Origin: Opitutales bacterium
Lineage (GTDB): Bacteria > Verrucomicrobiota > Verrucomicrobiia > Opitutales > UBA953
Direction: 5' to 3'
Length of the DNA stretch: 34,535 nucleotides
NCBI GenBank assembly: GCA_017546455.1
Contig: JAFYWY010000098.1
Location: 1-34,535 of the forward strand
Shown here in pieces: positions 8,341 through 15,033 of the stretch. Under the pieces are notes generated by a model. That model was not told where the DNA came from. It made no database searches and saw only the letters and a program-made list of their open reading frames with translations. Within the stretch, counting starts at the first letter, position 1, and the number at the start of each line of letters is the position of its first letter. The translations under genes and the position numbers were made by a program.

Positions 8341-9699
8341 ATGGGCGAAACATCCACCATAACCGCGTTTGCAACGCCGCTTAGCGAATCTGCCATTGCT
8401 GTTATTCGTGTAAGCGGACCGGACTCTCATAAAATCGCGAAAGAGGCGTTCGGCGTGAAGAAAGAACTCAAGGCGCGTTATTCCGTTTTCGGAGTTTATA
8501 AATCGGTTTCGGGGGATGCTTTGGACGAATGTTTGTATATTGCGTTTAAGGACAAATCGTCTTACACCGGTGAAGATGCCTTGGAAATTTATTGCCACGG
8601 GAATCCGTTTATCGCGAAGAAAATATTTTCGGATCTGATCGCCCGCGGATGCCGGCAAGCGCTTCCCGGAGAGTTTACGCGGCGTGCTTTTCTGAACGGA
8701 AAGATGGATTTGACGCAGGCGGAAGCGGTTGCTGACGTGATTTCCGCACGTTCGGAAATTGCTTTGAATGCGGCGCAAAAACTGCTTTCTGGGACACTCG
8801 GAAAGAAGATTTCCGATTGGAATGAAAAGATCATCCGGCTGCTGGCGGAAATTGAGTCGCAGATCGATTTTTCGGATGAAGAAGTTCCCGATTTGGATCG
8901 TGCTTATTTTGAACCGAAGCTTTCGGAGATCATCAGCGAGCTGAAAAATACGGAGAATACAGCCCGTTATTCTTCGGCGCTCCACGAAGGAATTAATGTC
9001 GTTATTTTCGGTCCGCCGAATGCGGGAAAATCGTCCCTGCTCAATGTACTTGTCGGCGAGGAGCGCGCGCTTGTTAGTGAAGAAGCGGGTACGACGCGTG
9101 ACTTTATTTCGGAGAATATTAATATCGGTCCTTATCGTATTCGTATTTTGGATACGGCGGGTATTCGTGAGTATGCGGCTTCAAAGATTGAGGCAGCCGG
9201 CATTCGCCGTTCGATTGAATGCATGCAGAAGGCCGATTTTTTCATTTTTGTCGTCGATGCTTCCGTGGAAGCTCCGGAAATCGGAGAAGAAGCTAATGCA
9301 CTGATTACGCCGGAGAACACCCTGCTCGTTCTCAATAAAAGCGACCTCGGATCGGTCTTGGATGCGAACGGATTTTTGCCTGGATTTGAAAGGATTTCAC
9401 TTTCGTTGCTGGATTCGGGCGCTTATGAAGCGCTTTCGGAAAAGATATTAGGTGTTTTGAAGAGCAAAGAAATCGTTCCGAAAGATGATGTTCTGATTGT
9501 CGGTATTCGCCATGCGGAATCGCTTTCACGTGCACGCGACTATTTGGAAGAAGCGATTCAAAGTCTGGGGATTGTTCCTCTCGAATTTACGGCCAATAAC
9601 TTGCGCAGCGCGATGAGTGAGCTTTCAGAGATTCTCGGAAGATTCGATAACGAAAGAATTTTAGATAAAGTATTTTCTTCCTTCTGCATCGGAAAATAG
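8341..9699 (+). CDS. mnmE: tRNA modification GTPase MnmE (TrmE)
   Basis: GTPase that works with MnmG to install the (carboxymethyl)aminomethyl group at C5 of the wobble uridine in certain tRNAs. The N-terminal tetrahydrofolate-binding domain starts with TITAFATPL and includes LPGEFTRRAFLNGKMDLTQAEAV. The helical domain holds an inserted G domain with Walker A GPPNAGKSS (from G224), TTRD, DTAG and NKSD. The C-terminal FCIGK carries the catalytic cysteine. At 452 aa it has normal length. It is separated from mnmG by a single base, so translation is probably coupled. mnmE-mnmG is a classic origin-proximal pair. Confidence 0.97.
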   Translation: MGETSTITAFATPLSESAIAVIRVSGPDSHKIAKEAFGVKKELKARYSVFGVYKSVSGDALDECLYIAFKDKSSYTGEDALEIYCHGNPFIAKKIFSDLIARGCRQALPGEFTRRAFLNGKMDLTQAEAVADVISARSEIALNAAQKLLSGTLGKKISDWNEKIIRLLAEIESQIDFSDEEVPDLDRAYFEPKLSEIISELKNTENTARYSSALHEGINVVIFGPPNAGKSSLLNVLVGEERALVSEEAGTTRDFISENINIGPYRIRILDTAGIREYAASKIEAAGIRRSIECMQKADFFIFVVDASVEAPEIGEEANALITPENTLLVLNKSDLGSVLDANGFLPGFERISLSLLDSGAYEALSEKILGVLKSKEIVPKDDVLIVGIRHAESLSRARDYLEEAIQSLGIVPLEFTANNLRSAMSELSEILGRFDNERILDKVFSSFCIGK

Positions 9700-9700
9700 T

Positions 9701-11578
9701 ATGAAAAAGGAAATCCGTATTGATTCAACGCGTCCTTATGACGTCATCGTAGTCGGTGCCGGGCATGCCGGCGTGGAAGCAGCTTTGGCTTCGGCGCGTA
9801 TGGGAGCTGACACTCTGCTCCTGACCGGGAATCTCGACACTATTGCCAAGATGAGTTGCAATCCCGCCATCGGCGGTCAGGCAAAGGGACATATTGTGCG
9901 CGAGATTGATGCAATGGGCGGCGAGATGGGAGTTTGCGCGGACGCAACGGCTATTCAATTTCGTATCCTGAATGCTTCTAAAGGGCCGGCAGTGCAGTCT
10001 CCTCGGGCGCAGTGTGACAAGTTGGTTTATGCGGCGCGCATGAAGCAAACCTGTGAATTACAGAAGAATTTAACCCTATTTCAGGCGATTGTTTCCGGCC
10101 TTATCTTGAAAAACGGGAAAGCTATCGGAGTGGATACAACCCTGGGCGTTTCTTTCTACGGAAAGACGGTGGTATTGACCACGGGAACGTTTTTGAAGGG
10201 GAAAATGTTTGTCGGGAGAAACGTTAACGAAGGCGGGCGTTTGGGTGATTTTAATGCGGAAACGCTTTCGGATAGTTTTAGAGATGTCGGAATGCAGGTG
10301 GAACGTTTGAAGACGGGGACACCGGCGCGCATTTTAGGCACGACGATTGATTTTTCTAAGTGTGATGAACAACCCGGGGATGAAAATCCGGTGTTTTTCG
10401 GTTTTTACGATACGCGTACGGAAGAGGATGTGTTCCACGTGGAACATACCGGGGAAACGCGTTTGGGGTGGACTCCGGGGACAAATCAGCGCTCTTGCTG
10501 GTTGGCGGACACGGCTCTTTCCACCCGTGATGTCGTCAACGCCAATATTCATGAATCGCCTCTGTACTCCGGTTTGATTAGCGGGACGGGGGCACGTTAT
10601 TGTCCCAGCATTGAGGATAAATATGTGAAGTTTCCCGATAAGGAGACACATCGTCTTTTCTTGGAGCCGGAAGGGCGTTTTTCCGATGAATGGTACATCA
10701 ACGGTTTTTCCACTTCCCTGCCCTTCTCGGTTCAGTTGGAAATGATTCGGAGTGTTCCTGCTTTGGAAAATGCAGCAATCCTTCGTCCTGCTTACGCGAT
10801 AGAATACGATTATGTCCCGCCGACACAGCTTTTTCCGACTTTGGAAACGAAGGCTGTGGAGAACCTTTTCTTGGGTGGGCAAATCAACGGTACTTCCGGT
10901 TATGAGGAAGCCGGGGTGCAGGGGTTGGTTGCAGGGGCTAATGCTGCGGCCCGTGTTTTAGGTTTGAAGCCCTTGGTGATCGGGCGTGAGCATGGTTATG
11001 CGGGGGTTTTGATTGATGATTTGGTGACTAAGGGGACCCAAGAGCCTTATCGCATGTTTACCAGTCGTGCGGAGTATCGCCTTCTTTTTAATCATGCCAG
11101 TGCCGAGTTGCGTTTAATTGATTTGATTGCGGATATGGGTCTTTTGAGTGAATCCCGTAAAAAGAATATTCGGGAAAAACAGGAGAAGATTCTTTATTGG
11201 ACGGATGCTCTTGAAAAAACGCTGATTAAGGGCGGTTACGCCGGAAATGTCCTTCGTAAGGATATTACGCTGGTTCCTGCGGATCTACCGGAGGCATTTA
11301 CTTCGCTTTCTAATGAAATTAAGGAAGAGGTCCTGTATCGTGTGCGTTATGCCGGATACCTTTCGCGTGAATTAAAGACGATTGAACGCATGAAGGATTT
11401 GGAGCGTGTCGCGATTCCTGCTGATTTGGATTATGATAAGATTCTCGGCTTGCGAATTGAGTCCCGGCAGAAGCTTTCTTCGATTCGCCCGATTAATTTG
11501 GCACAAGCGGAGCGTATTAGCGGAGTAAGCCCGGCGGACATTTCTCTTTTGATGGTTTATTTGCGTTCCCGAGCTTAG
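9701..11578 (+). CDS. mnmG: tRNA uridine-5-carboxymethylaminomethyl modification enzyme MnmG (GidA)
   Basis: FAD-dependent partner of MnmE in wobble-uridine modification. The Rossmann motif VVGAGHAGVEAALA begins at about residue 16. Family segments follow: MSCNPAIGGQAKGH, RGPAVQ-like KGPAVQSPRAQCD, LTTGTFLKG, GRLKTGTP-like ERLKTGTPARI, NGTSGYEEAGVQGL and TSRAEYRLL. The 625-residue length is normal. Codons 244-249 (VFHVEH) contain a perfect 16-bp parS palindrome, and a second copy lies 4 bp after the stop. It heads a tight rightward run through tlyA. Confidence 0.97.
   Translation: MKKEIRIDSTRPYDVIVVGAGHAGVEAALASARMGADTLLLTGNLDTIAKMSCNPAIGGQAKGHIVREIDAMGGEMGVCADATAIQFRILNASKGPAVQSPRAQCDKLVYAARMKQTCELQKNLTLFQAIVSGLILKNGKAIGVDTTLGVSFYGKTVVLTTGTFLKGKMFVGRNVNEGGRLGDFNAETLSDSFRDVGMQVERLKTGTPARILGTTIDFSKCDEQPGDENPVFFGFYDTRTEEDVFHVEHTGETRLGWTPGTNQRSCWLADTALSTRDVVNANIHESPLYSGLISGTGARYCPSIEDKYVKFPDKETHRLFLEPEGRFSDEWYINGFSTSLPFSVQLEMIRSVPALENAAILRPAYAIEYDYVPPTQLFPTLETKAVENLFLGGQINGTSGYEEAGVQGLVAGANAAARVLGLKPLVIGREHGYAGVLIDDLVTKGTQEPYRMFTSRAEYRLLFNHASAELRLIDLIADMGLLSESRKKNIREKQEKILYWTDALEKTLIKGGYAGNVLRKDITLVPADLPEAFTSLSNEIKEEVLYRVRYAGYLSRELKTIERMKDLERVAIPADLDYDKILGLRIESRQKLSSIRPINLAQAERISGVSPADISLLMVYLRSRA
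10431..10446. other. parS centromere-like site (inside mnmG)
   Basis: TGTTCCACGTGGAACA, a perfect 16-bp palindrome matching the chromosomal ParB-binding parS consensus, encoded within mnmG codons 244-249. An identical copy is at 11582. ParB nucleates on such sites, and ParA/SMC act on the nucleoprotein complex to segregate origins. parA and parB are not in the window. Confidence 0.85.
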
Positions 11579-11581
11579 CCG

Positions 11582-11597
11582 TGTTCCACGTGGAACA
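11582..11597. other. parS centromere-like site (after mnmG)
   Basis: Second perfect TGTTCCACGTGGAACA palindrome, 4 bp after the mnmG stop and 42 bp before the next gene. Being intergenic, it is not explained by protein coding. It lies about 6.8 kb from the candidate origin, a usual parS distance. Confidence 0.88.
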
Positions 11598-11639
11598 TTA
11601 AAATTGTCCTGCCCTGCTCTTCTCCTGTAGGATGCCGGT

Positions 11640-12122
11640 ATGGAGTGGAGTATCAAGTCTTTATCCAGGCGGTGTAATGCGACAAATGAAGTCTTTGCTG
11701 ACGGTGACATTGTCGTTTGTTTTGTTGTAAAAAAAGAAAACGGAGATTTGGAGCGTTTTGATGTTTTGGAGCGCAATCTTTCCGGGTTTTCCCATGGCGG
11801 GACCGTTGTCGGCTTTTGGAAGCGGATGTTTTCCTCTAACACTGATGCTCTCGTTGAGTTGAAGCAGAAATTAGCTTCGCAGGAGGATTTTTTTGTTTCG
11901 CTTTTTGAGTCGCCCGAAACCGAAGACGGTGAAACGCTAAAGCAGCTTTTGGCTCTGTTTTTTGAGCGGAAGCGCGTTTTGAGATCTGCCGGGATGGTTG
12001 ACGGCAAATATCAGCGTTTTATCCATATAAAAACAAAGCGTGAATTTCTTGTGCCTTCGAAGGAAATTACTCCCGAGAGTTTGTCTCGACTTGGTTCCGT
12101 TATTGATGATTTCATTATGTAA
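11640..12122 (+). CDS. Conserved-looking protein of unknown function (160 aa)
   Basis: I do not recognise a named family. The protein opens with MEWSIKSLSRRCNATNEVFADGDIVVC, in which RCNATNEVFADGD resembles a degenerate one-cysteine-pair cap seen in small uncharacterised planctomycete/verrucomicrobial proteins. LERFDVLERN and an acidic, helical C-terminal half (about 75-160) rich in leucine and phenylalanine follow. There is no signal peptide or membrane segment, so it is probably cytosolic. It lies 61 bp after mnmG and 6 bp before the lipoprotein gene at 12129, hence likely in the same transcript. A link to translation or the envelope would only be inferred from position. Confidence 0.75.
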   Translation: MEWSIKSLSRRCNATNEVFADGDIVVCFVVKKENGDLERFDVLERNLSGFSHGGTVVGFWKRMFSSNTDALVELKQKLASQEDFFVSLFESPETEDGETLKQLLALFFERKRVLRSAGMVDGKYQRFIHIKTKREFLVPSKEITPESLSRLGSVIDDFIM

Positions 12123-12128
12123 CTACTT

Positions 12129-12674
12129 ATGAAAAAGCTACTCCTTTTTATCGGTCTTTTTATTTCATTGTTTTTCTTGGCCTGCTCTAAGCCGATGCCG
12201 ATGAACGCAATTGATGTTTTTCTGGAAGCTCCGGCGCGTTCGGGGAGTTTCGGTTTGCATCAGACGCTTACGATGCCGGTTAGTGGCGTTAAAGCACGCA
12301 TTACGACGCCTCCCGTTGCCGACATTGATTCTTTCACGAATGCTCAGTTCCTAGTTCAGGAAATTCCGGAAACCGGAGAGACCAATTTGGGGATTCTCTT
12401 GCATGTTAAGGCCGACAAGTGGCTCCAAATCTATCAGGCATCCGGTGAAGCGCTTGCGGAAGGTCGCGGGATGAAGCGGTTTTTTCTGGTGGTTAACGGC
12501 CAGCCGATGGGATACTGCCTGATTCGCCGCCAAATTCGCCGCGAAGACCTGTTTTTCATCATTGAATCCAGAAAAGAAGGAGCGGAACTGGCTGAAAGCC
12601 TCAGAAACATTTGCTTTGATTTGAATGAATTTATTTTGGCTCGCCGGGAATACATGAAGGATCTCCAACGCTAA
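12129..12674 (+). CDS. Putative lipoprotein of unknown function
   Basis: 181 residues with a lysine n-region, a hydrophobic core and the lipobox FFLACS (cysteine about residue 19), so a lipoprotein attached to the inner or outer membrane. The mature part holds a predicted mixed alpha/beta domain without cysteines important enough to suggest disulfides, and ends in a basic helix (FILARREYMKDLQR). I recognise no family. The ATG at 12129 follows the upstream stop by 6 bp, and the next gene starts 1 bp after its stop, indicating tight coupling with the M23 peptidase. Confidence 0.75.
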   Translation: MKKLLLFIGLFISLFFLACSKPMPMNAIDVFLEAPARSGSFGLHQTLTMPVSGVKARITTPPVADIDSFTNAQFLVQEIPETGETNLGILLHVKADKWLQIYQASGEALAEGRGMKRFFLVVNGQPMGYCLIRRQIRREDLFFIIESRKEGAELAESLRNICFDLNEFILARREYMKDLQR

Positions 12675-12675
12675 G

Positions 12676-13671
12676 ATGCGATTCTTTCTTCTTTTTGTTT
12701 TTAGTATACTGCTTCATCTTGAGCTGTCGGCGCAGAAAATTTTTAGCCCGACAGCTTTAGATATTTTTAAGCATGTCGAGCAAGTCGATAATGGATTTCT
12801 GCAGCCGGCTTCTTCGGGACGTATCCAATCGGCGATGTTCGGAATGGTTCGCGACGGAGGATCCCGCTTTCATGAAGGTATTGATGTCAAATCGGTTAAA
12901 AAGATGGGAAACGGAACGCCGATGGACCTTATTTATGCTGTCTATCCGGGAATAGTGGCCCATCTTTCTCCCGAAAACAACGGCTCTTACGGGCGTTATG
13001 TCGTGCTTTTGCACCGCAAGGACGGCTTTGAATTTTACACCTTGTACGGGCATTTACTTTCCGTTTCTCCCGCTTTAAAGGAAGGTGATACAATCCGTGC
13101 CGGAACTATTTTGGGAATGCTCGGTCAAACTTCCACGGTTTATAATATCTCTAAAAGTTCAGCTCATTTGCATTTCGAGATCGGCATGGTTCTCGGTGAG
13201 TCCGGATTTGATAATTGGTTTGCCCGGAATTACGGTCCGGGGAATTTACACGGACGCTACAACGGATTTAATCTCGTGGGAGTCGATCCGATCGGTTTTT
13301 ACACGTTTCATTCGGGAAAGACGGATTTTCTTCCTGCTGCATGGCTAAAGACTCTGAAGCCTGCTTTTACGGTTTATTACCCCGATTCGGCTGTTCCGTC
13401 GCTATTGAAGCGGTCTCCCGCACTGTGTAAGCAGGAGATTCCTGCAGGACAATTCCATTGGGAGATTGACTTTACCTGGTTCGGCCTTCCCGTGGCTTTC
13501 CGTCCCGTTAAGATGAAGTCTTCGAGTTTGAAAATAGAAAATGTTTCGGCGGATTTCCGCAGTATAGCGGAAAAAAGGTCTGTACTCGCGTGCCGGGAAG
13601 GGCAGTTTTTTCCGGGTAAGACGCTAAAGAATTATTTGGAGATTATCTTTAATCCTTCTTCGGGGAAATAG
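12676..13671 (+). CDS. Secreted M23 (LytM-type) metallopeptidase
   Basis: Exported protein (signal peptide about 1-19, ending near LSAQ) with a LytM/M23 zinc peptidase domain at about 55-215. All catalytic elements are present: HEGID (H66, D70), YGHL (H126) and HLHFE (H164, H166). Active members cut peptide crosslinks in peptidoglycan. A C-terminal region (about 220-331) has no recognisable domain and includes a second possible beta-sandwich. The complete active site argues for a real hydrolase rather than an EnvC-like activator. It is embedded in a run with 1-4 bp spacings between a lipoprotein and a small membrane protein, consistent with a cell-wall remodelling unit. Confidence 0.9.
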   Translation: MRFFLLFVFSILLHLELSAQKIFSPTALDIFKHVEQVDNGFLQPASSGRIQSAMFGMVRDGGSRFHEGIDVKSVKKMGNGTPMDLIYAVYPGIVAHLSPENNGSYGRYVVLLHRKDGFEFYTLYGHLLSVSPALKEGDTIRAGTILGMLGQTSTVYNISKSSAHLHFEIGMVLGESGFDNWFARNYGPGNLHGRYNGFNLVGVDPIGFYTFHSGKTDFLPAAWLKTLKPAFTVYYPDSAVPSLLKRSPALCKQEIPAGQFHWEIDFTWFGLPVAFRPVKMKSSSLKIENVSADFRSIAEKRSVLACREGQFFPGKTLKNYLEIIFNPSSGK

Positions 13672-13675
13672 AACG

Positions 13676-14215
13676 ATGAACACTCTCGTTTATTTTTTGT
13701 ACGGCATTCTTGCTTTGGCGGTTTTAGCGCTAATTGTAAATATTCGTTTTAAACTGCCTAAAAAGCTGTTTCTCGGACTTGCGGTGGCAATTTTGGTGTT
13801 TATGTGCTGGTTTGCAATGGAGTCGCCGAAACCTTCGCCGACTTTGCCGCAGACGCCGCGGGAACCGCTTGTTTCCCTTGTTTCTGAACACGCGATTCTG
13901 AATCCCGGAGAAAATCGATTCCCTTTGTCCATTAACGAGCCGTGTAAGGGTGCGAGTTATTTATTGTATTTTGCTTCAGGGAAGGGCGATATTCCGGAAG
14001 AGGCTTCGCCTTTGGATTTTTCGTTTGTGCTCTGTTCGGCTGACAACGATGTTTTGGAATGTTCAGCGGTCTATTTTTCGGGGAAAGCTCTGAAGGCTGT
14101 TTTTGTGTTTCCGGAGAATTTCGATTCGCAGGCGGTTCGTTTTTTGAAGATTGTTTGGAACTCGGTATCTCCTTTAGACTTGGAAAAGATTTCTGAAGAA
14201 AAAATTTTAAACTAA
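13676..14215 (+). CDS. Small membrane protein of unknown function
   Basis: 179 residues with two N-terminal membrane helices (about 5-22 and 32-47) joined by a short basic loop. A proline-rich linker (about 50-62) leads to a soluble domain of about 115 residues with beta-rich, hydrophobic/polar alternation. With both helices crossed, the C-terminal domain would face the same side as the N-terminus. I recognise no family. It starts 4 bp after the M23 gene and stops 2 bp before tlyA, so it belongs to the same transcript. Confidence 0.7.
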   Translation: MNTLVYFLYGILALAVLALIVNIRFKLPKKLFLGLAVAILVFMCWFAMESPKPSPTLPQTPREPLVSLVSEHAILNPGENRFPLSINEPCKGASYLLYFASGKGDIPEEASPLDFSFVLCSADNDVLECSAVYFSGKALKAVFVFPENFDSQAVRFLKIVWNSVSPLDLEKISEEKILN

Positions 14216-14217
14216 GC

Positions 14218-15033
14218 ATGGCATCGGTGAAGAAAGTTCGAGCGGACGAATTGCTTTTTGTCCAGGGGAAGGCGGAGTCGCGTTCTCAGGCAAAAATTTT
14301 AATTATGGCGGGAAAAGTCCGTAGCGGGAAAGATTCTGTCATTCAAAAGCCGGCGCAGTTGATTCCCGAAGACACGGAGCTTTGGGTGGAAAATCCGCCG
14401 CGCTTTGTCTCCCGGGGTGGAGAAAAATTGGCGGGAGCGATTGAAAAATTCTCCATTGATGTTGCGGGTTCTTACGCCTTAGATGTCGGAGCTTCTACCG
14501 GCGGGTTTACGGATTGCCTGCTTCAAAACGGAGCGGAAGCCGTCACTTGCATCGACGTCGGGCACGGTCAGCTCCATTTTAAACTGCGTAGTGATCCCCG
14601 TGTTTCCAATTTTGAGAAGGTTAATGCCCGGGCTTTGGATTCGGTCGAACTCCCGCGGGAAAGCTATGACTTTGTTGTCGGGGATTTATCCTTTATTTCG
14701 CTGACCAAGATTTTGGTGCCGTCGTGGAATCGCGTTTCCGAAGGCGGCGCGCTGATTATGCTTATCAAGCCTCAGTTTGAGGCAACGCGTGAAGAGGTTT
14801 CCCGCGGAAACGGAATTATTCGCGACGAGAAAATCCACCGGCGCGTGGTCGAGGAGGTACTCCAATTTTGCAAAGAAAATCTGAGCGACTTTAAGCTTGT
14901 CGGACTTTGCGATTCTCCGATTTTGGGTGGAGACGGCAATAAAGAGTTTCTCTTCTATGCCCGTAAATTAAAGAAACTTGAAGCTGAGAATTCTGAATCG
15001 CCTGCCGAAACGCCGATTCTTCCCGTTGGCTGA
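14218..15033 (+). CDS. tlyA: TlyA-family rRNA 2'-O-methyltransferase
   Basis: S4 RNA-binding domain (about 5-65, RADELLFVQGKAESRSQAK) followed by an FtsJ-like SAM methyltransferase domain. The segment PRFVSRGGEKLAGAIEKF is the TlyA hallmark, and the SAM-binding motif is ALDVGASTGGFTDCLL (from residue 87). IDVGHGQL, VGDLSFISL, LIKPQFE and GGDGNKEFLFY follow. Family members methylate ribose in 16S and/or 23S rRNA (relevant to capreomycin sensitivity in mycobacteria); haemolysin names are historical. 271 aa is the normal length. The 3' end overlaps the convergent gene at 14968 by 66 bp. Confidence 0.93.
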   Translation: MASVKKVRADELLFVQGKAESRSQAKILIMAGKVRSGKDSVIQKPAQLIPEDTELWVENPPRFVSRGGEKLAGAIEKFSIDVAGSYALDVGASTGGFTDCLLQNGAEAVTCIDVGHGQLHFKLRSDPRVSNFEKVNARALDSVELPRESYDFVVGDLSFISLTKILVPSWNRVSEGGALIMLIKPQFEATREEVSRGNGIIRDEKIHRRVVEEVLQFCKENLSDFKLVGLCDSPILGGDGNKEFLFYARKLKKLEAENSESPAETPILPVG

